In this document: piece after piece, positions 50,791-58,924 of the stretch
Position numbering within the stretch: position 1 is the first letter of the stretch
How the letters are laid out: each line of letters begins with the position of its first letter
Origin: Actinomycetaceae bacterium
GTDB lineage: Bacteria; Actinomycetota; Actinomycetes; Actinomycetales; Actinomycetaceae
NCBI GenBank assembly: GCA_030532405.1
Contig: JAUNLF010000005.1
Coordinates: 62,001 to 126,000 of the forward strand
DNA: 64,000 nucleotides
Direction of reading: 5' to 3'
Notes under the pieces: model-generated
Told to the model about the DNA's origin: nothing
The model's input: the letters and a program-made list of their open reading frames with translations, nothing else
The model's database searches: none
Translations under genes and position numbers: made by a program

Positions 50791-52944
50791 ATGGCCACTA
50801 AAGGTCGAGTAACCCTTCCAATTGAAGTTGGTATCGACGATCAAGTACGCGAACTTATGGAACGGCTCGGCGCCGACGCCGTCCGCAACTCGGATGGAAC
50901 CGAACTTCCTGAGCTCGTACACGAACTATCCGCAAAGGTTTATTCAACCTACTTCCCGGCGCGCGGCGACCAGGAGTGGGCCGTTGCGAATCCCGACACG
51001 GTGACAAACCTTTTCTTGCAATCAGTTCGCAAGCCCGCCCTCGAAAATGAACTAACAATCGACGTTATGGAAGGCTATCTGCCCGAACAGATCGAGCCCG
51101 AAACTAACGTGGATTTGGATCTGTACTGGGACGTTATCGACCGGACTACGGGGCAGTGGCACGCGGATTGGGAACTCGTTGATGATACGCACGTGCTTAT
51201 CAAGAACGCCGAGGTTGGCCACGTCTACACCGTGAACTTTTTGGCGCGCCAGATCTGGGACGCAACCCAGATGTACAACTACATCACGAACAACTGGGAC
51301 GACGATCCGACCCGGCACAAGGAGCGCCCGTACAACGTGGTGCTCCCGAAAGTGTGGAAGCGCGTAACCGAGCAGCTCGGCAGCTGGCTGTCCGAGCACG
51401 ACGAGGTCGACGTCGTACGTTTCACGACCTTCTTCTACCACTTCACACTCGTTTTCAACGAGCATCGCAAGGAAAAGTTTGTCGACTGGTTCGGCTACTC
51501 CGCGTCGGTATCGGTGCCCGCGCTGGAGGCGTTTGCGAAGGAGTACGGCTACGAACTGCGCGCCGAAGACTTTGTAGACCAGGGGTACTACAACTCTCCA
51601 TTCCGCCAACCCAGCGATCGGTTCCGCGACTGGATTGCTTTCCAACACAAGTTTGTAACCGGACGCGTTCGCGAACTCACAGACGCCGTTCACGCTGCCG
51701 GCAAGGAAGCCATGATGTTCCTTGGCGACAACTGGATTGGCGTTGAACCCTACGGCCCGCACTTTGAGGACGCAAACCTAGACGCCGTCGTAGGGTCCGT
51801 CGGGAATGCGGCCACGTGCCGCCTGATCGCCGATATTCCGCACGTAAAGTACACGGAAGGGCGCTTCTTGCCCTACTTCTTCCCGGACGTGTTCAACGAA
51901 AACGGAGACCCTGTCGGCGAGGCCAACACCTCCTGGCTGTCCGCCAGGCGCGCAATCGTGCGTTCCCCGCTGGACCGCATCGGTTATGGCGGCTACCTAT
52001 CCCTTGCGATCAAGTTCCCCGAGTTCGTTGATCGCATTGAGGAAATCTGCCAAGAATTCCGCGACATCTACAGTGCTGCGGACGGTAAGCGCCCGCAGGT
52101 CGCAACCCCGCGCGTAGGAATCGTCAACGCCTGGGGCAAGTTGCGCACCTGGCAGACTCACATGGTCGCACACGCCCTGCCGTACGAGCAGACGAACGCA
52201 TACGTCGGAGTCATCGAAGCGCTGGCAGGCCAAGGATTCGACGTCCAGTTCATTTCATTCGATGAAGTCCGCGAGGGCGCCCTCGACAATCTGGATGTAT
52301 TGATCAACGTGGGTGAAGCGGGAACTGCATTTTCTGGCGGTGACGTCTGGTTAGACCCGCAGCTACAGGTTGCTGTGCGCAAGTTTGTTGCTCAGGGCGG
52401 CGGAATTATCGGCGTGGGAGAGCCTTGCGCTGTTTCCGCGAACGGAGCGTACAACCAGTTGAGCGATATTTTTGGAATTGATCAGGAGCAGTCATGGTCG
52501 CTTTCGACTGATCGATATCCGAACAATGCTGATGAGCACTTCATCCTGGGGGAAAAAGATGCTCTTGACGTAAATTTGACCGGCGGATCGCGCTACTGGG
52601 TTCCCGTGAGCGACGACGTGCAGGTCCTGCGAGCGAATGGGACCTCCGTGGAGCTCGCCGTCAAGCAGTACGGTGCTGGACGGGCAATCTACATTTCTGG
52701 GCTGCCGTACTCGCAGGACAACAACAAACTGCTTGAACGTTCCATATTCTGGGCATCTTCAAAGGAAAGTGAGTATGAGAATTCAACTCACTGCGAGGAT
52801 CCGAGGATCGAAATTGCCACCTATGATTCGGGTGCAATCTTCGCTTACAACTCGTCTTTCGATCGCGTTACGGCGACGATTTTGAACTGTAATGGTGAGG
52901 AAAAACGGGTGGACCTGGAGCCCCTGGGTAGCATCTGGCTTTAA
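50791..52944 (+). CDS. lnbP: GH112 galacto-N-biose/lacto-N-biose phosphorylase
   Basis: Cytoplasmic inverting phosphorylase that cleaves beta-1,3-galactosyl-N-acetylhexosamines with phosphate, giving alpha-Gal-1-phosphate and GalNAc or GlcNAc. The 717-residue sequence is unmistakably GH112: SNSDGTELPELVHEL-like N-terminus (VRNSDGTELPELVHEL), FLGDNWIGVEPYGPHFEDAN containing the general acid at Asp313 (same number as in the Bifidobacterium longum enzyme), DAVVGSVGNAATCRLIADIP and VKYTEGRFLPYFFPDVF. Preference for GalNAc or GlcNAc cannot be read off directly. AAGGAG precedes the ATG. Joined with deoR upstream and an ABC importer downstream, it defines the locus. Strong terminator follows. Confidence 0.95.
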   Translation: MATKGRVTLPIEVGIDDQVRELMERLGADAVRNSDGTELPELVHELSAKVYSTYFPARGDQEWAVANPDTVTNLFLQSVRKPALENELTIDVMEGYLPEQIEPETNVDLDLYWDVIDRTTGQWHADWELVDDTHVLIKNAEVGHVYTVNFLARQIWDATQMYNYITNNWDDDPTRHKERPYNVVLPKVWKRVTEQLGSWLSEHDEVDVVRFTTFFYHFTLVFNEHRKEKFVDWFGYSASVSVPALEAFAKEYGYELRAEDFVDQGYYNSPFRQPSDRFRDWIAFQHKFVTGRVRELTDAVHAAGKEAMMFLGDNWIGVEPYGPHFEDANLDAVVGSVGNAATCRLIADIPHVKYTEGRFLPYFFPDVFNENGDPVGEANTSWLSARRAIVRSPLDRIGYGGYLSLAIKFPEFVDRIEEICQEFRDIYSAADGKRPQVATPRVGIVNAWGKLRTWQTHMVAHALPYEQTNAYVGVIEALAGQGFDVQFISFDEVREGALDNLDVLINVGEAGTAFSGGDVWLDPQLQVAVRKFVAQGGGIIGVGEPCAVSANGAYNQLSDIFGIDQEQSWSLSTDRYPNNADEHFILGEKDALDVNLTGGSRYWVPVSDDVQVLRANGTSVELAVKQYGAGRAIYISGLPYSQDNNKLLERSIFWASSKESEYENSTHCEDPRIEIATYDSGAIFAYNSSFDRVTATILNCNGEEKRVDLEPLGSIWL

Positions 52945-52950
52945 CCTCTC

Positions 52951-52996
52951 TTAGTAACGGTGCGGGAAAATCATGAATATCCCGCACCGTTACTAA
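52951..52996 (+). terminator. Intrinsic terminator after the phosphorylase gene
   Basis: Perfect 17-bp stem TTAGTAACGGTGCGGGA/TCCCGCACCGTTACTAA with a 12-base loop, six bases past the lnbP stop; separates it from the binding-protein gene, which has its own upstream region. Confidence 0.85.
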
Positions 52997-53001
52997 ATTG
53001 T

Positions 53002-53080
53002 AATCAATCATTCATCTAAGGGGTAGAAACTATCGAAAGTGCGCGCTAAGCTATAGAAGTAATCAGAATTAATCATTCTG
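53002..53080. promoter_or_regulatory. Putative operator/promoter region of the sugar importer
   Basis: AATCAATCATT (53002-53012) and a palindrome CAGAAT-TAATC-ATTCTG (53064-53080). AATCATT and TTAATC are shared with the agaS-deoR control region, suggesting one regulator. GAGGGAGAGG just before the ATG at 53104 is the ribosome-binding site. Confidence 0.5.
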
Positions 53081-53103
53081 AACTCGAGGGAGAGGTTTTA
53101 TTC

Positions 53104-54438
53104 ATGGCACGTACAACCGGCTACAGGAAAGCCGCCGCATTGTTCGCAGCTGTTTCGGTCGCATCGTTGGGCCTAGCAGCCTGCTCCTCCGGTGGGGAAG
53201 AGCCCGCACCGGAGTCGGATGCTACCGCCGAGGCTCCGGCAGAGGCTGTTACCATCCAGTACCTGCACCGCCTGCCTGACGGTGAGGGCATGGTTCCGGT
53301 TGCAGAGATCGTCGACCGTTGGAACGCTGAGCACCCGGAGATTCAGGTTGAGGCCACCAAGTTTGATGGTGCTTCGGCCGAGATGATCAAGAAGCTTGAG
53401 ACCGACGTTAAGGCTAACAACGCACCGTGCTTGGCTCAGATCGGTTACGGCGAGGTTCCCGAAGTATTCTCTAAGGGCCTAGTTGAAGACGTTGCGGCTG
53501 AAGCTGAGAAGTACAAGGACAACTACTCTGGTGCTTACGGCCAGATGCAGGTTGGCGACGCTGTTGTAGGCCTGCCGCAGGATACTGGCCCGCTCGTATA
53601 CTTCTACGACGAGGCCGCATTTGCTGATCTTGGCATTGAGGTTCCGACCACGGTTGATGAGCTGAAGGAAGCCGCAAAGGCTGCTGCGGAGCAGGGCAAG
53701 TACATCCTAGACTTCGAGCCCGACGAGGCTCAGTACATGCTGTCCGCGCTTTCCGCTGCTGCTGGTGACACCTGGTACGCCGCTGAGAACGACGCGTGGA
53801 AGGTAACCACCACCGGTGATGGCGCATCGCTTGTTGCTGATTTCTGGCAGGAAATGATCGATTCGGGCGCGGCTCTAACCCACGAGCGTTGGGGTGAGGC
53901 TTACGCTAACGCGCTTGCTTCCGGTGAGCTGGTCGGCAACATTGGCCCGGCTTGGGAAGCTGGCTTCATGCTTGACGGCGTTGTTCCCGAGGGCGAAGAG
54001 GGCACCTGGAAGGTTGCGCTTCTGCCCGAGTTCGGTAACGGCCAGATGACCGGCCCGGACGGTGGTTCCGGCGTTGCAGTTATGAAGGGCTGTGAGTACC
54101 CGGCCGAGGCAATGCAGTTCAACGACTGGTTCAACACTCAGACCGAGGATCTTGCTACGCAGGGTCTAGTTGTTGCAGCACTTGGCGATGTTGTTACCCC
54201 CGAGAAGGTCAAGATGCAGTTCGGTGGCCAGGACGTATTCGCAGAGCTTGCAAAGGCTAACGAGACTCTTAACCCGAACTTCGGTTACATTCCGGGCTTC
54301 TCCGCTGTTGGTGCCAAGATGAACGAGGTTGCTGGCAACGTTGTTGCTGGTGAGGGCAAGGTCATGGACATCTTCACGGCAGCTCAGGACGAGTCGGTTA
54401 AGACTTTGAAGGATCTGAACCTTCCGGTTGCTGAATAA
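53104..54438 (+). CDS. Sugar ABC transporter substrate-binding lipoprotein
   Basis: 444-residue family 1 solute-binding protein with signal peptide and lipobox LAAC (Cys27), then a Glu/Ala-rich linker and the periplasmic-type fold (IQYLHRLPDGEGMVPVAEIV, VVGLPQDTGPLVYFYDEAAF). Size matches the galacto-N-biose/lacto-N-biose-binding protein of Bifidobacterium. It lies between the GH112 gene and two permease genes, so galacto-N-biose or a related disaccharide is the inferred ligand. Codon use is biased as for abundant proteins. A hairpin after the stop probably keeps its level above that of the permeases. Confidence 0.9.
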   Translation: MARTTGYRKAAALFAAVSVASLGLAACSSGGEEPAPESDATAEAPAEAVTIQYLHRLPDGEGMVPVAEIVDRWNAEHPEIQVEATKFDGASAEMIKKLETDVKANNAPCLAQIGYGEVPEVFSKGLVEDVAAEAEKYKDNYSGAYGQMQVGDAVVGLPQDTGPLVYFYDEAAFADLGIEVPTTVDELKEAAKAAAEQGKYILDFEPDEAQYMLSALSAAAGDTWYAAENDAWKVTTTGDGASLVADFWQEMIDSGAALTHERWGEAYANALASGELVGNIGPAWEAGFMLDGVVPEGEEGTWKVALLPEFGNGQMTGPDGGSGVAVMKGCEYPAEAMQFNDWFNTQTEDLATQGLVVAALGDVVTPEKVKMQFGGQDVFAELAKANETLNPNFGYIPGFSAVGAKMNEVAGNVVAGEGKVMDIFTAAQDESVKTLKDLNLPVAE

Positions 54439-54471
54439 TAGGCAGCTGAGTCCGATCGAGAGATAACTACG

Positions 54472-54505
54472 ATGGGGGCATCCACCGCAGGGAGGATGCC
54501 CCCAT
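54472..54505 (+). terminator. Partial terminator between binding protein and permeases
   Basis: Perfect 12-bp stem ATGGGGGCATCC/GGATGCCCCCAT with a 10-base loop, followed by TCTTC rather than a clean T tract. Such hairpins commonly attenuate downstream permease genes and stabilise the binding-protein mRNA. Confidence 0.75.
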
Positions 54506-54561
54506 TCTTCACAACAGATCCCTGTAACCCCCATTAGTAACCTGGAAACGATAGGTGAATC

Positions 54562-55539
54562 GTGTCTTCTGCAAATCCTGCTACCGTCGTAGCGCGTCAG
54601 GCAGTGGAGCCGGCGAAGCGACGCAAGAGGAATAGGACCAGAGAGCTTCACGATGCGCGCACGGGCTGGGCATTCATGGCCCCATTCGCGATTGCGTTCA
54701 TCCTGGTTTTTCTTATTCCAATCTTTCTTTCGCTGTACTCGTCGTTCTTTAAAGAGGTTTCCGAGGGCGGAGGCCTGTATGGTGGCGGCGAGGTAAGCAA
54801 ACAGTTCGTCGGTTTTGAAAACTACGCGTACGTTGTCCAGTCGGGTGCTTTCTGGAAGGGCATTTTGCGCGTGCTTGGTTACACCGCGGTGCAAGTGCCG
54901 TTAATGATCCTGCTGGCACTGGTATTGGCGTTGGTGTTGGATTCTTACTTGACCAGGCACGTGACCGCTTACCGGCTGGGTTACTTCCTTCCTTTCGCTA
55001 TTCCGGGCATCGTGGCTGCGATGATCTGGTTGTACTTGTACACTCCTGAGATTTCGCCGATTGTGCAGACGCTGCAAAGTTGGGGTCTGGATGTTAACTT
55101 CATGGGGCGCTACACGATCTTGGCGTCCATGGCGAACATGACGACCTGGACGTACACGGGTTACAACATGCTCATCTTCCTTGCGGCCTTGCAGGCTATT
55201 CCACACGAGCTGGAAGAAGCGGCTCGCATTGATGGTGCGACCGGATTCCAGATTGTCACCAAGATCAAGGTGCCGATGGTTCGCGGCGCTGCACTGCTGG
55301 CCGTCCTCCTGTCGATTGTTGGCACTATTCAGTTGTTCAACGAGCCGACGGTTATGGCTACGGCTAACTCGTGGATGGGTAAGGACTACACGCCAATGAT
55401 GATGGCGTACAACTCGATGATGGGAACGATCTCGCCTTCCGGTGATGGTCCCGCATCCGCAGTCTCGATTGTGATGGCTTTGATTGCGGGCATCCTGGCC
55501 GTGTTGTACGCGTTCGTTGATCGGAGGTTGAGCAAGTAA
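54562..55539 (+). CDS. Sugar ABC transporter permease (MalF/LacF-like)
   Basis: 325-residue inner-membrane subunit with six hydrophobic segments after a basic cytoplasmic lead (PAKRRKRNRTRELHD). The EAA loop that docks the ATPase is HELEEAARIDGATGFQIVTK. GTG start. Its stop shares one base with the next permease ATG (TAATG). No ATPase gene is in the locus, so a shared MsiK/MalK-type ATPase encoded elsewhere must energise it, as is common in actinobacteria. Confidence 0.92.
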   Translation: MSSANPATVVARQAVEPAKRRKRNRTRELHDARTGWAFMAPFAIAFILVFLIPIFLSLYSSFFKEVSEGGGLYGGGEVSKQFVGFENYAYVVQSGAFWKGILRVLGYTAVQVPLMILLALVLALVLDSYLTRHVTAYRLGYFLPFAIPGIVAAMIWLYLYTPEISPIVQTLQSWGLDVNFMGRYTILASMANMTTWTYTGYNMLIFLAALQAIPHELEEAARIDGATGFQIVTKIKVPMVRGAALLAVLLSIVGTIQLFNEPTVMATANSWMGKDYTPMMMAYNSMMGTISPSGDGPASAVSIVMALIAGILAVLYAFVDRRLSK

Positions 55540-56447
55540 TGGCGATCAAAACGAAGAAGCTTCCTGACGGTCGTGAGTACACTCCGTCGGTTGAAGGCCA
55601 GCCGATGCGTTCGATCGCACCGTCCTCGGCAGCGCGGTGGATTACAACCGGTGTGCTGCTACTGGCTCTGGTTTACTTCCTCTTCCCGGTTTACTGGGTG
55701 ATTGTTGCGTCCACGAAGACGAACTTCCAACTGGCATCCACTAACGGGTTCTTGTTTGACGAAGTTAATCTGGACGCTAACTACACGGCTTTGATGACGT
55801 GGACGAAGGGCATGTTCTGGCGGTGGGTTGGAAACTCGCTGCTGTACTCGACGGTTGCGGGCGTTGTTGGCACCCTGATTTCCGTCATGGCGGGCTACGC
55901 GATGGCTAAGTTCAAGTTCCCCGGTAAGGGTGTCGCGATGGGCGTCATCATGTCGGGCCTGCTGTTGCCGATTGCTCTGCTGACGATTCCGATGTACCTG
56001 ATGTTTTACAAGATCGGCCTCACGAACACTATGTGGGCGATTATTATCCCGTCGTGTGTTTCGCCGTTCGGTGTGTTCTTGGGTCGCGTTTACGCGCAGA
56101 CTTCAGTGCCGATTGAACTGATCGAGGCGGCTCGCATTGATGGGGCGGGGGAGGCGCGCATCTTCTTTACGATGGTGCTGCGACTGCTCGCGCCGGCTAT
56201 GGTGACGATCTTCCTGTTTATCTTCGTGATGACGTGGAACAACTTCCTGCTGCCGTTGATGATGGTTTCTTCCGACTCGATCAAACCGGTGACGCTCGGC
56301 TTGTACGGCATGATGAGTTACTTCGCGCCGGACAAGGGCGCGGTCATGCTTGGTGCTCTGCTCGGCGTTGTTCCGCTAATCATCCTGTTCCTCGGCCTAC
56401 AGAAGTACTGGCAGTCCGGCCTCGCCGCCGGTGCGGTCAAGGGATAA
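55539..56447 (+). CDS. Sugar ABC transporter permease (MalG/LacG-like)
   Basis: 302-residue partner permease. The N-terminal cytoplasmic part is followed by six hydrophobic segments, and the EAA loop reads IELIEAARIDGAGEARIFFT; the ending LQKYWQSGLAAGAVKG is the standard MalG-type C-terminus. Translationally coupled to the preceding permease. With the binding protein it forms the importer assigned to galacto-N-biose/lacto-N-biose on context. Strong terminator follows. Confidence 0.92.
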   Translation: MAIKTKKLPDGREYTPSVEGQPMRSIAPSSAARWITTGVLLLALVYFLFPVYWVIVASTKTNFQLASTNGFLFDEVNLDANYTALMTWTKGMFWRWVGNSLLYSTVAGVVGTLISVMAGYAMAKFKFPGKGVAMGVIMSGLLLPIALLTIPMYLMFYKIGLTNTMWAIIIPSCVSPFGVFLGRVYAQTSVPIELIEAARIDGAGEARIFFTMVLRLLAPAMVTIFLFIFVMTWNNFLLPLMMVSSDSIKPVTLGLYGMMSYFAPDKGAVMLGALLGVVPLIILFLGLQKYWQSGLAAGAVKG

Positions 56448-56492
56448 TGACAACTAAACAAACTGGCTAAGCCTACGTACTTCCAGAACACA

Positions 56493-56532
56493 GTTTGGGG
56501 GTGCAGATCCAGCCGGATCTGCACCCCCAAAC
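56493..56532 (+). terminator. Strong intrinsic terminator of the sugar importer operon
   Basis: Perfect 18-bp stem from GTTTGGGGGTGCAGATCC to its complement with an AGCC loop, 45 bases past the permease stop. It separates the sugar locus from the ATPase/RloB cassette. Confidence 0.9.
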
Positions 56533-56601
56533 AATATGTTTAAGCGGCTAAGCGGTGATGAGATAAACAGCATGTTGATTTGAAAGAGATTGAGGCGGTA
56601 A

Positions 56602-56630
56602 CATTTGTTGTAGAAAAAGTGCGACAAATG
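56602..56630. promoter_or_regulatory. Inverted repeat before the ATPase/RloB cassette
   Basis: CATTTGTTG (56602-56610) and CGACAAATG (56622-56630) match at eight of nine pairs around an 11-base spacer, 17 bases before the ATPase ATG. Position and form suit a repressor site; no regulator gene is adjacent. Confidence 0.5.
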
Positions 56631-56647
56631 CGGTAGGGGTGGTCGTA

Positions 56648-57979
56648 ATGTTGCGTTCATTCACGGTTTCTAACTGGAAGTCGTACTACGAGCCTGCTGA
56701 GTTTTCCATGGTCGCCACCCGCGAGCGCCGTCATGGCGAACGTCTAACAAGAGTTCGACGATCACGGATCCTCCCCGTGTCTGCCATTTATGGTGCTAAT
56801 GCGGCAGGTAAATCTACGCTTATAGAGGCTTTGGTGGCCTTGCGCACCTTAATTATCGATGCCCGCAGGGTCGGATCTCTCCTGCCTGTTATGCCGCATT
56901 TGCCCGAGGGCAAGCATGAACCTTCTAAGTTTTATGTTGAATTCTTAACCGAACTCGAAGGCGATGGATTATCAACCAAGGAGGCAATTCTTACGTACGA
57001 GCTAGCAGCGGATCGTCGCCGCATCTACTACGAGGCTCTCCTGATTCGCCGCGGGGACCGTGAGGATTTCCTGTTTGAGCGCGAAGGCTCGAACGTCCAG
57101 CTAGATGAACCGCTCTTGGGAGATAAACGAACAGAGCTTCACTCTGAACTGATCTCCGACAACGAAACACTGCTCGGTGCATTAGGACCAGATCCTGAAG
57201 TCGCAAACCCACATGTGAAGGCTGCATATAACTGGTTTGCAAGGCAGCTAAATGTCATTTACCCAGATTCTCGAGCAATCTATCTACCCGCACAATTCGC
57301 GACGGACGACCTGTTCGCTGACGCCGTGAATACAGGGCTTACGCGTGCCGATACAGGGATTTCTGGTCTCCAGTTGCAAGATATGAGGGTCGAATCCTTG
57401 CCTCTGGAGCCTGACGAGATTGACTTCTTACTGAATGAGCTCTCCTCAAGGGGCGGTATTTTCGTGATCGGTGGAGGTGTGGGGGACTACGCTCTCCTCG
57501 ACCTGCACAAAGAGGAGCTTCGTGCGCGACGGCTTGTTGCTACCCATTCAACGGTAGCAGGCCCGGGTGAGGTGTCCGAGGAGTTCTTACTTCCTCTTCG
57601 CGAAGAATCTGAGGGCACTCAGAGGTTCATGAATCTTTTGCCTGCGTTATTCCAACTACGTAAAGCCGACTCACGTGCAGTTTTCCTCATTGATGAGCTT
57701 GAGCATTCGATGCATCCGAAGTTGACTGAGGAGTTTATTCGAACGTTTTTGGACGATCTCGATGGTTCGAACCGTAGGCAGTTGATATTTACTACGCACG
57801 AGATTCAGCTCATGCGTTCGGATCTTTTGCGTCGTGACGAGATCTGGCTGGTAGATAAGGTGGATGGACAGTCCGAGCTGACGCGTGTTTCGGATTTTTC
57901 TGACATTGGAGTTCGAAAAGACGCGGATTTAATGTCTTTCTACATGTCTGGTCGTCTTGGCGGGGTCCCCCGAATATAG
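56648..57979 (+). CDS. AAA-family ATPase, RloA/AAA_15-like (defence candidate)
   Basis: 443-residue ABC/SMC-type ATPase of the AAA_15/AAA_21 group. The opening LRSFTVSNWKSYYEPAEFSM is the family's first strand; Walker A is YGANAAGKSTL, Walker B AVFLIDELEHSMHP, and the switch IFTTHEIQLMRSDLL. Between them lies a long charged insert without motif. Paired with the RloB-like gene 10 bases after its stop, it resembles two-gene abortive-infection modules such as RloAB or the AAA_15/TOPRIM pairs of PARIS. ATG 56648 is chosen over GTG 56639, which overlaps the AGGGG ribosome-binding site. The region is AT-richer than the sugar genes, consistent with horizontal acquisition. Confidence 0.87.
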   Translation: MLRSFTVSNWKSYYEPAEFSMVATRERRHGERLTRVRRSRILPVSAIYGANAAGKSTLIEALVALRTLIIDARRVGSLLPVMPHLPEGKHEPSKFYVEFLTELEGDGLSTKEAILTYELAADRRRIYYEALLIRRGDREDFLFEREGSNVQLDEPLLGDKRTELHSELISDNETLLGALGPDPEVANPHVKAAYNWFARQLNVIYPDSRAIYLPAQFATDDLFADAVNTGLTRADTGISGLQLQDMRVESLPLEPDEIDFLLNELSSRGGIFVIGGGVGDYALLDLHKEELRARRLVATHSTVAGPGEVSEEFLLPLREESEGTQRFMNLLPALFQLRKADSRAVFLIDELEHSMHPKLTEEFIRTFLDDLDGSNRRQLIFTTHEIQLMRSDLLRRDEIWLVDKVDGQSELTRVSDFSDIGVRKDADLMSFYMSGRLGGVPRI

Positions 57980-57989
57980 GAGGCTTGTC

Positions 57990-58655
57990 GTGTCTGCAAA
58001 GAAACGTTCACGTAAACCGCGCAGTAGACGATCCGCCGCTGTAGGCTTTCGCGTACCTCGCGAGCCAGTTTATCTCTGTGCTGAAGGCCAAACGGAGATT
58101 CAGTACGTGCGTGCCTTGTTTGAATACCGTTACCCGGGTTTGTTCACGCTAAGCATCATAAGAACTCGTGGGAAACGTGCCGGTGGTAAAACGTCTTTGC
58201 TGAACCTTATCGAAGTCGCACGCAAAGAATCGAAGACTTGGGCCCGTCGTGAGAAATCTAGTAGGGATATCTGGATCATCTGTGACTTGGATGAGAATGC
58301 TCATCACAGAGAAGCCTTAGAGAAGTGGTTGAACGAGAGTCCCAACACTCATCATGCTGTAATCCAAGCTGCATCTATAGAAGCATGGTTTCTTTCACAC
58401 TTCGATAATCCGCAGAGGCCTAGAGGCAACAGAGAGGCGGAGGAACTATTAGCGAAACAATGGAAAAACTATAGGAAAGGCGCAGAGATTCCAAGGGGCC
58501 TTATAGATAGGACAGACGAAGCGGTCTCGCGAGAGCTTAACGCCATGAATAATGCGGAGTCGCAATGGCCTTTCCCTCCGCCTGGATGCTCGCAGATGCC
58601 AGATTTTATTGAATACTTAGATGAGCGCGCTTCGAAGCTAGGGGGACAACACTAA
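57990..58655 (+). CDS. RloB-like protein (TOPRIM-type nuclease candidate)
   Basis: 221-residue protein. After a very basic N-terminus (SAKKRSRKPRSRRSAAV) comes the RloB signature VYLCAEGQTEIQYVRALFE, whose Glu pair corresponds to the TOPRIM metal Glu, then DIWIICDLDENAHHREAL with the D-x-D(E) metal acidic triplet, and IEAWFLSHFDNP. These are the positions of TOPRIM-fold OLD-type nucleases, so it is probably the effector nuclease controlled by the upstream ATPase. GTG 57990 is preferred because AGGAGG lies six bases before it, overlapping the ATPase stop. The family's biochemical activity is not established to my knowledge. Confidence 0.82.
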   Translation: MSAKKRSRKPRSRRSAAVGFRVPREPVYLCAEGQTEIQYVRALFEYRYPGLFTLSIIRTRGKRAGGKTSLLNLIEVARKESKTWARREKSSRDIWIICDLDENAHHREALEKWLNESPNTHHAVIQAASIEAWFLSHFDNPQRPRGNREAEELLAKQWKNYRKGAEIPRGLIDRTDEAVSRELNAMNNAESQWPFPPPGCSQMPDFIEYLDERASKLGGQH

Positions 58656-58811
58656 GCGCGTTGCTGAACGTTCACCGGTAGTTGATGCATGATACCGAGA
58701 CGTTAAGTTAGTGGATATCTGCATCTGTACTATTGACCAGGAGCCCCGGTGGAGCGCTATCTTTCGGACTATCCGATGGCTGTTCTTACCGGGGTTATTG
58801 TTTCTTTCATG

Positions 58812-58853
58812 CATAAGGATCCGTAGCCATGAAAATGGCTACGGATCCTTATG
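58812..58853. terminator. Long perfect hairpin between convergent genes
   Basis: 19-bp perfect stem (from CATAAGGATCCGTAGCCAT) with a GAAA loop. It probably terminates both the RloB-like gene and the converging GH3 gene. The rest of the 270-bp gap 58656-58924 shows no gene. Confidence 0.8.
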
Positions 58854-58924
58854 GTGGTTGCACGTCAAACCAAATAATCTGGCTCTTGCCGGACTCAGAT
58901 GTATGTCAATTTATGGTTCGAAGT

